DNA of 64,000 bases from Nonomuraea endophytica (GTDB lineage Bacteria > Actinomycetota > Actinomycetes > Streptosporangiales > Streptosporangiaceae): positions 558,001 to 622,000 of the forward strand of contig NZ_JACHIN010000005.1 of assembly GCF_014203235.1 (NCBI RefSeq), in the 5' to 3' direction. The notes beneath the pieces are model-generated. The model did no database searches. It was given only the letters and a program-made list of their open reading frames with translations, and was not told the DNA's origin. Of the stretch, positions 35,887 to 43,090 are shown in pieces. The position numbers and the translations under genes are program-made. The stretch's first letter is position 1. Every line of letters starts with the position of its first letter.

Positions 35887-35927
35887 AAAGCGCCCCGTGG
35901 TCGGCATCAGCGACCACGGGGCGCTTT
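35887..35927. terminator. Strong bidirectional terminator after the integrase
   Basis: A perfect 17-bp stem (AAAGCGCCCCGTGGTCG at 35887-35903; its complement at 35911-35927) has a 7-base loop, with AAA and TTT at the stem base. It lies 15 bp after the integrase stop and also ends the opposing transfer operon. Confidence 0.9.
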
Positions 35928-35936
35928 GCGTTTGCC

Positions 35937-36105
35937 CTAGATATCCACTGAAGACAGTATCGTCATCAGCCTACGAACCTCCTCTTTGGTCAGTGGTTGC
36001 CACGTGGACACCAGAGCTTCGGCGATAGAATCAAAGTCCTCTTTCCGCTCTTTATCCGCTCCCTTCGTACCTTTCGCTTTCCGGGCAGAGTTCGCCGTCC
36101 GGCAT
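35937..36105 (-). pseudogene. Small element gene with apparent frameshift
   Basis: An ATG at 36105 overlaps the preceding small gene's stop (TGATG), with GGAGG just before it, but its frame ends after MPDGELCPESERYEGSG. The neighbouring frame, open from 36104 to the TAG at 35937, encodes a natural-looking tail, KGADKERKEDFDSIAEAL, then STWQPLTKEEVRRLMTILSS, but has no usable start. The simplest reading is one gene broken by a one-base shift near 36080; an ACG start at the correct spacing is an alternative. It is the last gene of the transfer operon, just before the terminator. Confidence 0.45.
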
Positions 36106-36224
36106 CACCTCCTCTCATGATCGCGCCGCTGACTACCGAACGTGATGTGCTGCCGATGTTCCGCGAGCCTGCGACCGTGCCCCAACGTGCAGGCGCGCAC
36201 GAGCCAGCGGAACGTTCGGAACAT
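36105..36224 (-). CDS. Small basic protein downstream of traB
   Basis: 39 codons. Its ATG overlaps the traB stop (TGATG) and its stop overlaps the next ATG, so it lies in a chain of coupled genes. The product (MFRTFRWLVRACTLG, then GRRLAEHRQHITFG) is strongly basic and could be a small DNA- or membrane-associated accessory. No family recognised; support is from operon position and start overlap. Confidence 0.45.
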   Translation of the reverse strand: MFRTFRWLVRACTLGHGRRLAEHRQHITFGSQRRDHERR

Positions 36225-38068
36225 CACCCACAGTCATCGCCTTGGCGCGCTGGAGCCCAGCGCCCCCGGCCTACTCGGCGTGCCCTACCTGCGCGTTCTA
36301 GCGCCTTGAGGTGGTTGTGAAGGGTGGTACGCCCCATGCCGGTCATTCTCAGAAGATCGGAGATCGAGGCCCCGTCGGCCGGTGCATCGCGCAGGCATAG
36401 CTCTAGAGGGCGCTGAGAGCGCCTGTGAGCGCCTCGCGCTTGCTTCTCCCCACTGGATACCGGAGAGCGGTCTACGTCCTTGCTAGGGCCATCTGAGAGC
36501 TCTCCGTCCGGGTTGGCCGTCGCTGCTGGCTGAGGAGGAGGCTGAATGGTGCGCATTCCCGCAGAATGTGCACTCGCTGTTTGCTGCACGATTTCATCGG
36601 ACAGCAAATATGCGCGACCCCGCCGTGGGTAGTCGTGGCCTGGGGCGCTGATAAAGAATTTGCCGGGAGCGTCTAGGCGGTCCGCATGCCACCCCGCCTT
36701 GTGCATGCCAGCCCCTAGCGTCAAGTCCGCATCGCGCTTTTCGCGAACGCGAAAGCAGAGGCGGATATCCATCTGCGAGCGCACTGAACTACCCCCCATG
36801 GCGCTCTGCGAAGGCCGTTGGGTCGCAAGCACCAGTTGCGTGCCGGGAGCCCGCCCACGACGGGCTATGGAGTCGGTGCCTGCGACCGAGTTTGGCGACT
36901 CTTCCGCGAGTTCCGCGAATTCGTCGATTACTACGATCAGCGCAGGTTCCTCGCGGCTAGGAACGGCCAGCCTCTCACCCCGCTTGGCAAGGAGTTCTGC
37001 CTTGTGGTCGAGAATGCGCACTGCATCGTTGAGAAGCAATTCAGCTTCCCTGGCATCCGTAGCTATCCGATCGAAGCACGATGCCCAGGGCATTAGTTCC
37101 ATGCCCCGTTTCAAGTCGATGCCCCACAGAACCACGTCCTCACAGGCACTGAGGTTTCCGATGATCGCGTTGAGCCCGCCGCTCTTTCCAGATCCAGCGA
37201 TTCCCCCCACAAGCGCATGCCTGCGCAGCAGGGAAACCAGAATCGGTGAACCATCCTCGAATAGACCCAGCTCGATCTGGTCTTTGATGCTGGTAATCGA
37301 GGGACCAGGCCACACGAGAGAATTTGCATGAGGGTCATTCTCAATGACTCTCAGATCCATCCTGTTGGCCTTTTCCGCTACTGGCAGGATGCGAACAGCC
37401 CCCCGGCGTGTTCCCAGCGCGGATTCGATTTCAGCCGTCTTGGCTATGGCCTGTTCGACCGTATGCCCTCTTGCGAGTTTGATGCGAGCGCGATAGCCCC
37501 ATGGGTCAACGATCGCGGATTGAACTCGGGATCCAACCATTTCGATCGCTGAACTTATCTCTGGCCACGCGGCCAGAGTTCGCTCAACCCGAACGCGCGC
37601 TCTTCGCCTCCTGTGCACCCACCAAGGGATTGCGAGGACTAGTCCCGCAATGAGAAGGAACGCAGGCAGGGGCGGTTTCCCTGGGCCGAGTTTTGCGGCG
37701 AATGTGAGCCATACGCCGACTGAGACAGAGATGAGAGCCCCGTAGGCTCGCTCTAGCGCTAGCCGTAGACCCAACCATCTTCCGCCAAGAAGAATGGCTA
37801 GAGTGAGGACGGCAGACACCACGGGGACTCGCGTCCACGAATCCGGGTACTGCAAGTGAAGCGCGAGCGCCAATGCCTCGCACGACACCATCACCCAGAT
37901 TGGCGCGAGTTCCGACCGATACCGCCAGAGGAAATGCACTATCGCTGAGAACGCGATACCTCCGAAATCGATATCGTCATCAACGTACATGACCGGATTG
38001 ACACCTGCGCGCCGCATGCGGCGCGCAGTGCGCCGCATGCGGTGGCGCGAGTAGCGCCTACGTGTCAA
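36224..38068 (-). CDS. traB: TraB-like FtsK/SpoIIIE DNA translocase
   Basis: 614 residues from TTG 38068 (GGGAG nine bases upstream; overlaps the preceding stop as TTGA). N-terminal membrane helices (VPVVSAVLTLAILLGGRWLG; LPAFLLIAGLVLAIPWWV) anchor an FtsK-type motor. Walker A is GGIAGSGKSG near 289, Walker B LIVVIDEFAELAE near 376 and the sensor LVLATQRPS. The C-terminus (ISDLLRMTGMGRTTLHNHLK) is a winged helix like the gamma domain that recognises clt repeats. TraB pumps double-stranded DNA between hyphae during actinomycete conjugation. The start region is rich in GCCGCATGCGGCG palindromes (about 38013-38043). Confidence 0.9.
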   Translation of the reverse strand: MTRRRYSRHRMRRTARRMRRAGVNPVMYVDDDIDFGGIAFSAIVHFLWRYRSELAPIWVMVSCEALALALHLQYPDSWTRVPVVSAVLTLAILLGGRWLGLRLALERAYGALISVSVGVWLTFAAKLGPGKPPLPAFLLIAGLVLAIPWWVHRRRRARVRVERTLAAWPEISSAIEMVGSRVQSAIVDPWGYRARIKLARGHTVEQAIAKTAEIESALGTRRGAVRILPVAEKANRMDLRVIENDPHANSLVWPGPSITSIKDQIELGLFEDGSPILVSLLRRHALVGGIAGSGKSGGLNAIIGNLSACEDVVLWGIDLKRGMELMPWASCFDRIATDAREAELLLNDAVRILDHKAELLAKRGERLAVPSREEPALIVVIDEFAELAEESPNSVAGTDSIARRGRAPGTQLVLATQRPSQSAMGGSSVRSQMDIRLCFRVREKRDADLTLGAGMHKAGWHADRLDAPGKFFISAPGHDYPRRGRAYLLSDEIVQQTASAHSAGMRTIQPPPQPAATANPDGELSDGPSKDVDRSPVSSGEKQARGAHRRSQRPLELCLRDAPADGASISDLLRMTGMGRTTLHNHLKALERAGRARRVGRGRWAPARQGDDCG

Positions 38069-38295
38069 CGAGCACCACTCCCGTACGGGTGCCGATATGC
38101 ACCCTGGGCCGTTAACTCGTCGCGAAGATAGTAAAGCGGATCGGATTCGCCCTCTTGCTCTGCTGCAAGGGCCGCGAAACCTGCTGCGACCAGGTTTTCA
38201 TAGTTGCGCACGATTCTTCTTTGTGCGCGGCGCATTCGCGCCAACTCGCGAATAGCCTCCTCTAGGTCCTGCGGATTTTCGACTTTGTTTTCCGT
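38065..38295 (-). CDS. Small helical protein coupled to traB
   Basis: The frame open from 38295 to the stop at 38065 encodes 76 residues (ENPQDLEEAIRELARMRRAQ, then NYENLVAAGFAALAAEQEGE), a convincing helical protein, and its stop overlaps the TTG of traB. The start is unsettled: no ATG or GTG is present at the 5' end. TTG 38244, 11 bases after GAGGAGG, gives 59 residues; ACG 38295, at ideal spacing from AGAGGGTGAT, would give the full length. Function unknown. Confidence 0.6.
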   Translation of the reverse strand, partial: TENKVENPQDLEEAIRELARMRRAQRRIVRNYENLVAAGFAALAAEQEGESDPLYYLRDELTAQGAYRHPYGSGAR

Positions 38296-38321
38296 GAGAT
38301 ATCACCCTCTTTCGGGTAGAG

Positions 38322-38346
38322 GGAGCGAGCCCAGCGGACTCGCTCC
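38322..38346. promoter_or_regulatory. Hairpin between small transfer genes
   Basis: GGAGCGAG (38322-38329) and CTCGCTCC (38339-38346) form an 8-bp stem with a 9-base loop in the only non-coding gap of the minus-strand operon. It may attenuate transcription into traB or mark an RNA processing site. Confidence 0.45.
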
Positions 38347-38368
38347 GTAGGCGATTTGAGACAGCCCG

Positions 38369-38548
38369 CTACTTCAGGATCGCGGACAGAATCCGTTCGA
38401 TCTCGGGAGCTGCGGCTGTCTTGGCCAGCAGAAATCCGAAGAGAGCCGCCAGAATGGCGTGCAGTGGATTAAGGCGTCCGTAACGGACTGCCAGCGCCAG
38501 GAGTACCCCGACCAGGATGATCAGCGGGATACCTAGAACGATGCTCAC
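38369..38548 (-). CDS. Small two-helix membrane protein (Spd-like)
   Basis: 59 residues from GTG 38548, overlapping the previous stop (GTGA). Two hydrophobic segments are seen (IVLGIPLIILVGVLLALAV; HAILAALFGFLLAKTAA), then a short amphipathic tail (PEIERILSAILK). Small membrane proteins beside traB in actinomycete elements (Spd proteins) help plasmid spread within the mycelium; that role here is inferred from position and size. Confidence 0.65.
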   Translation of the reverse strand: MSIVLGIPLIILVGVLLALAVRYGRLNPLHAILAALFGFLLAKTAAAPEIERILSAILK

Positions 38549-38739
38549 TCTTGCCCCCCGTCCCGGATGTGCAGACCGCTAATCCACCGAGTGAATTTGA
38601 TCATGGTCGAGGCCGGCCTAGCTGGGAGTTTGCGAATTCGATCTTCCTCCTTGATCGTTGCGACCAGGATGGATCCGAGCAGAGCTACGAAGATCGCGCA
38701 GACGGCCAGCGCGCCGAGAATGATCTCCATGGCCATCAC
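38545..38739 (-). CDS. Small single-helix membrane protein
   Basis: 64 residues from GTG 38739 (ATG 38736 is adjacent). One long hydrophobic segment (IILGALAVCAIFVALLGSIL) is followed by a charged cytoplasmic tail (KEEDRIRKLPARP). Both ends overlap neighbouring genes by GTGA, a tight operon typical of element transfer genes. Possibly an Spd-like spread protein. Confidence 0.6.
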   Translation of the reverse strand: MMAMEIILGALAVCAIFVALLGSILVATIKEEDRIRKLPARPASTMIKFTRWISGLHIRDGGQE

Positions 38740-38978
38740 GCAGAGAAATCGGGGCCGACGAAGAATCTGCGCCTACGCCATCGGGCACGTGCGGAGCATT
38801 TCGCGCACCGCCCTGCCCCGTTCTCTGTGAGCGCCTGACACAGGCACGTTCCGCTGTGGGTCGGGGGTTTCGGAATGCGGGTGAGATCCGCCCTCCGTCG
38901 CGCCTTCCGGGGGCGGGGGCCGGTGGATGCTGCGGGACTGTCGGGTTGATCGCATGGGGCTAACTCAGGATCGTTCAA
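38736..38978 (-). CDS. Small Cys-rich, probably zinc-binding protein
   Basis: 80 residues from TTG 38978, supported by GAGGAGG seven bases upstream. The Pro/Arg-rich N-terminal half is disordered. The C-terminal half has CLCQ...RCAKCSARARWRRRRFF, a CxC/CxxC arrangement that could hold zinc, followed by a basic helix. First gene of the minus-strand operon, divergent from the GntR regulator. Small zinc-ribbon proteins recur in actinomycete elements; function unknown. Confidence 0.55.
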   Translation of the reverse strand: MNDPELAPCDQPDSPAASTGPRPRKARRRADLTRIPKPPTHSGTCLCQALTENGAGRCAKCSARARWRRRRFFVGPDFSA

Positions 38979-38995
38979 CAGACCACCTCCTCTAC

Positions 38996-39016
38996 TTATA
39001 CGACTTATTCGGATAA
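38996..39016. promoter_or_regulatory. Operator candidate for the GntR repressor
   Basis: A 21-bp imperfect palindrome (outer arms TTAT/ATAA, inner CGA and CGG half-sites; 15 of 21 positions symmetric) sits in the 84-bp gap between the divergent small-gene operon and the GntR gene. This is where KorSA-type repressors bind to silence transfer genes and themselves. Confidence 0.5.
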
Positions 39017-39062
39017 CCTGCTAACTAGGGTGAGTCTACGATGGTTCCCAAGGAGGAATGTG

Positions 39063-39818
39063 ATGAGCGTCACACCGCTGTACGGCAAGATCGCAGACGA
39101 TCTGCGCCAGATGATCATTTCCGGCGACCTAGCTCCCGGAGATCGCTTGCCCAGCGAACGAGAGATCTGCGAGCGGTACGGAGTCAGTCACGCCGTAGCG
39201 CGTCAGGCCATCGCCTACATACGGCAGCAGGGATTGGCGGTTTCTCACCAAGGAAAGGGCAGCTTTGTTAGCGAGCGCCGTGAATACTTCCGCAATATCG
39301 GAAGCCGCTATGGGCGCGGCTTCAAGCCGAATCTGAGGGAATCAGAAGAAGGCGGCTGGACAACTCATGTCACAAGTGAGTTTAGCCAGATTCAGGCAAC
39401 TGATTACATCGCGTCTCGCCTAGACCTATCGCCTGGCGAAATGGTGACGCAGGTAATCTATCGATGGCTCACTGATGGCGAAGTTACAGAAAAGAGCATC
39501 CAATGGGAACCACTCAACCTTATCAAAGGAACTCCCATTGAAACTCCGTCTTCTGGCGATATAAACCAGCCGGACGTTCTGACTCGATTCGACAGCATCG
39601 GCATTCACGTCGATGAAGTCAAAGAAGAGATTCGCACACGAATGCCTACGCCTGAAGAAATGCAAGAGATGAGAATTCCCGTAGGGGTTCCCGTCTTTGA
39701 GATTCAGCGAACACATCTTTCATTTGTTCCAGTAGAGACAGCAATCATCGTGTTGCGCGGCGACAAGTGGGTTCTCCGCAACAATCAGGTTGTGCCTGTT
39801 GAAAATGAGTCCGCCTGA
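39063..39818 (+). CDS. GntR/HutC-family repressor (KorSA-like)
   Basis: 251 residues from ATG 39063 with AAGGAGG upstream; an earlier in-frame start lacks a site. The N-terminal GntR winged helix is classical (YGKIADDLRQMIISGDLAPG, LPSEREICERYGVSHAVARQ), followed by a UTRA-like effector domain (ATDYIASRLDLSPGEMV; YRWLTDGEVTEKSIQ). Such proteins (KorSA in pSAM2) keep excision and transfer of integrative elements off. It is divergent from the transfer operon with a palindrome between them. Confidence 0.9.
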   Translation: MSVTPLYGKIADDLRQMIISGDLAPGDRLPSEREICERYGVSHAVARQAIAYIRQQGLAVSHQGKGSFVSERREYFRNIGSRYGRGFKPNLRESEEGGWTTHVTSEFSQIQATDYIASRLDLSPGEMVTQVIYRWLTDGEVTEKSIQWEPLNLIKGTPIETPSSGDINQPDVLTRFDSIGIHVDEVKEEIRTRMPTPEEMQEMRIPVGVPVFEIQRTHLSFVPVETAIIVLRGDKWVLRNNQVVPVENESA

Positions 39819-39957
39819 CAACGTCGGGAGATACCTATGCATGACGTCTTTCTGAGGGTCGTGAGCCAGGCAATCCGCTAACAACTTCACACAAGCTAGG
39901 GAGTCATGAACCATGGCTCTCGACTTCACTACGCCCTTTTCCGGAGGACGCTAGCCC

Positions 39958-40326
39958 GTGCTTACAACGATTCGACAGAAGCGAGGAATAGTTCCGATGG
40001 ACCGTGAAGCTCAGATTCGTAAGCGCAGCGCGACCGGCTACGGAGATCAACACCCCATTGCTTGGCAATGGCGCTTAACCATTACTCTTCCTGGTCCTCT
40101 GCTTTCCGTAGGGAAATCACAGACTCACTCGGGCATTACCGATGACGCCGGAACGCTCTTTTCGGCGGTGTACGGCCTTTTGACTGCCCTTCCACTCGGG
40201 ACAACGGTTGAGGGCCAAATTGAGGAAGTTCTAGTCACCGCGCGGCCGGAGCCTCGTATTGAGACACGCGCTGTTGTTGCAAGACTTGAATACAACCGAA
40301 TTGTTTGGACGCTACTAAAACGTTGA
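39958..40326 (+). CDS. Element-encoded protein of unknown function
   Basis: 122 residues from GTG 39958 (GGAGG ten bases upstream); ATG 39997 with GAGG would give 109. A compact alpha/beta composition (WQWRLTITLPGPLLSVG; AVYGLLTALPLGTTVEG; EEVLVTARPEPRI) suggests a small single domain without membrane or signal features. The 140-bp gap before it holds only a possible 13-codon ORF (ATG 39913, MALDFTTPFSGGR). Confidence 0.6.
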   Translation: MLTTIRQKRGIVPMDREAQIRKRSATGYGDQHPIAWQWRLTITLPGPLLSVGKSQTHSGITDDAGTLFSAVYGLLTALPLGTTVEGQIEEVLVTARPEPRIETRAVVARLEYNRIVWTLLKR

Positions 40327-40377
40327 ACAAAATCCACCACAGACCTGTTACATCGAATCACAGGAGGAGGGGTTTCG

Positions 40378-40686
40378 GTGGACCAAAGTCCCGCACAAGT
40401 AGCAGAGAGATGGGTAGCCAACAACGCGGCCATATTGCCAAGCCGTGAGTGGGTTGCCTGGGTTATCGGCTTTCACTTTGGCTCTATTGAAAGAGCCGAG
40501 AGAACATGGCAAGGACAATGGCTGGTAGAAGTCTTCGCCCGACTACCCGCGCACCCAAAAAGAGTCGGCGAGCCGGACGACATAGTCGAAAAAAGTATGC
40601 TAGAAGGGGCTGAAACAGCCCGTAGGGCAGACCAGTGGCGCGCCTCGATCCCAATTGGGGAACAAAAGAATCCCTATTCACGCTGA
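40378..40686 (+). CDS. Element-encoded protein of unknown function
   Basis: 102 residues from GTG 40378, preceded by AGGAGGAGGGG. A soluble helical protein with many Trp (REWVAWVIGFHFGSIERAER; TWQGQWLVEVFARLP). No family recognised. It lies 51 bp after the previous gene, so probably co-transcribed with it and the GntR gene. Could be a replication or excision accessory, since neither function is otherwise assigned in the element; that is speculation. Confidence 0.6.
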   Translation: MDQSPAQVAERWVANNAAILPSREWVAWVIGFHFGSIERAERTWQGQWLVEVFARLPAHPKRVGEPDDIVEKSMLEGAETARRADQWRASIPIGEQKNPYSR

Positions 40687-40793
40687 GAGCGAGCAGCCAG
40701 GCAGACCGCTAACTTGGTTCCGCACCCTGATGTTTCCACTCCCCCCAATGGGGAGCTTCCCGTATCGCATCAGGCAGCGGTTCCCAAGGAAAG

Positions 40794-40839
40794 CGAGGCG
40801 TGGACGGTTGGGACGGCCCGGCTCACCGTTCACGCCTCG
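40794..40839. terminator. Inverted repeat between convergent element genes
   Basis: Arms 40794-40808 and 40825-40839 pair over CGAGGCGTG and ACGGT with one interruption and a 16-base loop. It lies in the 173-bp gap between the plus-strand hypothetical gene and the minus-strand folP. A terminator is the simplest reading; a replication or transfer origin cannot be excluded. Confidence 0.45.
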
Positions 40840-40859
40840 TGACCTGCATCGATGCCAGC

Positions 40860-41765
40860 TTACGGAAGATTATGCTTGGGATTGATTGGCTCACGAAAAC
40901 CCAACAATGCCTCTGTCATCCTTGCGGTTCTCACGCCTGCATTGACGTCGTGGACGCGAATCATGCGGGCACCATGCATGATGCAAAAGACATTGGCTGC
41001 AATGGTGCCCTCCAAGCGCTTCTCTCGGGGCACATCTAGGGTCTCCCCGATGAAGTCCTTATTGGAAACCGCTACGAATGTCGGATATCCAAGAGCCGTG
41101 ATTTCACACAGACGCTCCGTAATTTCCAGCGAGTGATATGTGTTCTTATTGAGGTCATGCCCAGGGTCGATGATGATCCGTTCGGCTGGTACCCCGCGTT
41201 CAATTGCATGTAGACACTGCTGGGCTAGGAATGTCCGCACGTCGTCCACGACATCCTCATAGGTGGGACCGTGGATGAAATTCCGTGGCCCTCCGATGCT
41301 GTGAACAATAACGGCTGTTGCCCCCGCTTCTGCGATTGCCTCAGCCATTCCTTCGCTCCGTAGTCCGTTCGTGTCGTTGATTACGTCGGCACCAGCGCCT
41401 AGCACGGCGCGCGCTACTTCTGTCCGGTGTGTATCGACCGAAATAACCAGGTCCGTTTGCGCCTTTGCTGCCTCCACAAGAGGCACGACACGTTCGATTT
41501 CTTCGCGAACCGGGATCTCGCTCTGATCATGCCTAAAGGCGAGTCCGCCGATATCGATCCAATCGGCTCCCTCTTCCGACGCCTGCAACACCGCTTCTAT
41601 TGCGCGATCAAGCTCGTATGTCCGTCCCTGATCGTGGAAGGAATTTGGCGTTCGATTTACGATCGCGACTACGGCCACCTGTCGCCGGAAGTCGAATTCG
41701 CGTGAGCCCATCTGCCGGACTGGCACGATGAAGTCCGGAATGAATGCCGGTCCGTGTTGGTCCAT
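40860..41765 (-). CDS. folP: Element-borne dihydropteroate synthase family protein
   Basis: 301 residues from ATG 41765; ATG 41711 is a possible later start. Complete DHPS fold: AIVNRTPNSFHDQGRTY, DWIDIGGLAFRHDQ, LVISVDTHRTEVARAV, DVINDTNGLR, IIIDPGHDLNKNTYHSLE, VAVSNKDFIGETL, MIRVHDV. DHPS joins p-aminobenzoate to hydroxymethyl-dihydropterin in folate synthesis. Like the host copy it has SNKDFxGETL rather than SRKxF, so it belongs to the same FolP2-like branch, but by eye it is only about 40% identical, so it is not a recent duplicate. Codon use is that of the element. It lies 8 bp after the TPR gene and presumably replaces the host gene the element destroys. Confidence 0.9.
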   Translation of the reverse strand: MDQHGPAFIPDFIVPVRQMGSREFDFRRQVAVVAIVNRTPNSFHDQGRTYELDRAIEAVLQASEEGADWIDIGGLAFRHDQSEIPVREEIERVVPLVEAAKAQTDLVISVDTHRTEVARAVLGAGADVINDTNGLRSEGMAEAIAEAGATAVIVHSIGGPRNFIHGPTYEDVVDDVRTFLAQQCLHAIERGVPAERIIIDPGHDLNKNTYHSLEITERLCEITALGYPTFVAVSNKDFIGETLDVPREKRLEGTIAANVFCIMHGARMIRVHDVNAGVRTARMTEALLGFREPINPKHNLP

Positions 41766-41772
41766 GCTCTAG

Positions 41773-42876
41773 CTACCGTCGCCTTCTAAAGCTAACTACT
41801 ATCCGGATGAGAACGAAGAAGATGATTGCGCCAACCACAGCTAGTGTCATGGCAAGCGCACCTTCCCCAAAAGTGGTTGCCTTGAGTGCAACCGCGCCAG
41901 AGCCTATTAGGAAGGCCAGCAAGGTTACGAAGAGACCAAGGATCTCTACGATCTTTAGAAGCGCGTCAGAGACAACCTTTTGAGCCGCCTCCACCTGTCT
42001 ATCGAGAGCTTCTGACGCCTCTTCGATTCGTCTTTCTGTGACTTCCAGAACCTCCCTGCCGATGCCCGACGTTAGGGACTTCGCATACCCGCGCATGTCC
42101 TGCATCGCTGATACGAACTCGCGCTCTCTCGCGTAATCCTGATGAACTCGATTGTTCCCCGGCTCTAACATGTCTATGGCGTGGTCGATAGCTTCTAGGG
42201 CTTCCTCGAAGTTCCCCAGACGGCGATGGGCCGATGCGCGCCGAAAGAATACATTGCTGTCCGACTCTCCCCGACCGAGCATTTGATCGGACAGCGCTAG
42301 GAGTTCGTTGGGCTGGTCCGCTATGTGCGAGGCATGCCACATGCCGGAGAGACATACGTGTCGTGAACGCCTGTCCGCGTTAGGCGAAGCAATCGCCTGC
42401 TTGTAGATACTCAACCCTTGGGGCAGGCGGAGTCCAAGCGCGCCGAACGCAGCGAAGCTTAGGATCAGCGCATCGCCCTCGAACTCGCTAAGCCAGATCT
42501 GCGTTTTGTCATGCAGGGCCTCAAACCGGAAGTCGTACCTTAGACGCTGCCCGATGACGTACGCCTGAATAAGCAGGTAGTGGTGAAGCGTTGCGTTTGC
42601 TGGGGCCCCCGTACCTTGAAAGTCGGGTATGCGCTCACCGCTCTCGCGGCTGATCCATGCCAGGTCAGCGACCAGGGACCGAACCTCAGGCAGCTCTAGG
42701 GGTGTCTCGGTAGCAATGGTCGCTAGGTCTGCGATCCAGCCAAAGGAGTTATCGCCAATACGCCGCTTGAGGACATTCTTAATCGCCTCATGCCGTTCCT
42801 GCTTAGGCATTTGAGCGTACGAACTGACGAATGCCGCGCCGTTGCTCTCGCCGTCCACGAACTCGTTGTCCGTCAT
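41773..42876 (-). CDS. TPR-like protein with C-terminal membrane anchor
   Basis: 367 residues from ATG 42876 (GAGGGG upstream). The helical N-terminal part (KQERHEAIKNVLKRRIG; LVADLAWISRESGERIP) is followed by TPR-like repeats (SNVFFRRASAHRRLGNFEEA, LEAIDHAIDMLEPGNNR), a coiled coil (RRIEEASEALDRQVEAAQKV) and two membrane helices (ILGLFVTLLAFLIGSGAVAL; LAVVGAIIFFVLIRIVV). It is probably tethered to the membrane with a cytoplasmic scaffold. First gene of a two-gene operon with the element folP. No family recognised; accessory or defence roles are possible but unsupported. Confidence 0.7.
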   Translation of the reverse strand: MTDNEFVDGESNGAAFVSSYAQMPKQERHEAIKNVLKRRIGDNSFGWIADLATIATETPLELPEVRSLVADLAWISRESGERIPDFQGTGAPANATLHHYLLIQAYVIGQRLRYDFRFEALHDKTQIWLSEFEGDALILSFAAFGALGLRLPQGLSIYKQAIASPNADRRSRHVCLSGMWHASHIADQPNELLALSDQMLGRGESDSNVFFRRASAHRRLGNFEEALEAIDHAIDMLEPGNNRVHQDYAREREFVSAMQDMRGYAKSLTSGIGREVLEVTERRIEEASEALDRQVEAAQKVVSDALLKIVEILGLFVTLLAFLIGSGAVALKATTFGEGALAMTLAVVGAIIFFVLIRIVVSFRRRR

Positions 42877-43077
42877 GTCCCGATACCCCTCATCAGCGTA
42901 GATGTCGATGATCGGGACAACTGAATCACGGACCGTATGGCCTCGCAATGCAGGGCGCGGCGATGGGAGTCCGGGGGAGACACACAGGTCGGTGCGGGCT
43001 GACTGTGGGAGCGTATGTGCAGGTCATAGCGCATGGCGGGCGTTCAGTTTCGACCTGCGGATAGAGAGTCGTGACTT

Positions 43078-43090
43078 GACTATCGGGGGT
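43078..43090. other. attR: right junction of the integrated element
   Basis: Element sequence ends at TC (43083-43084) after CTTGACTA; host folP resumes with GGGGGTGCGG. The element-side half and that at attL together give attP, GACTATC|AGGGGGCCC. Only TC is shared in register at the crossover, as expected for a 2-bp serine-recombinase core. Confidence 0.72.

Larger units (their letters stand above)
34224..43084. mobile_element. AICE-like integrative element inserted in folP, 8861 bp
   Basis: The boundaries are set by the split host folP. Between them lie a large serine recombinase, a TraB-like translocase, a GntR/KorSA-like regulator, overlapping small genes, a TPR/membrane gene and a complete replacement folP. 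Base composition is clearly lower in GC and richer in AT third positions than the flanks. No relaxase and no recognisable replication initiator is present, so it is a minimal actinomycete integrative and conjugative element or a mobilisable relative. TraB-type transfer moves double-stranded DNA without a relaxase. It is small compared with typical AICEs, which as I recall exceed 9-10 kb. Confidence 0.88.

Noticed and set aside
40860..41765. Acquired sulfonamide-resistance gene (sul type)
   Set aside because: The protein has the SNKDFxGETL variant shared with the host FolP2-like copy and no Sul-specific feature I can see; resistance remains only a testable possibility.
34224..43084. Prophage
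   Set aside because: No capsid, terminase, portal or lysis genes; TraB and a KorSA-like regulator indicate a conjugative element.
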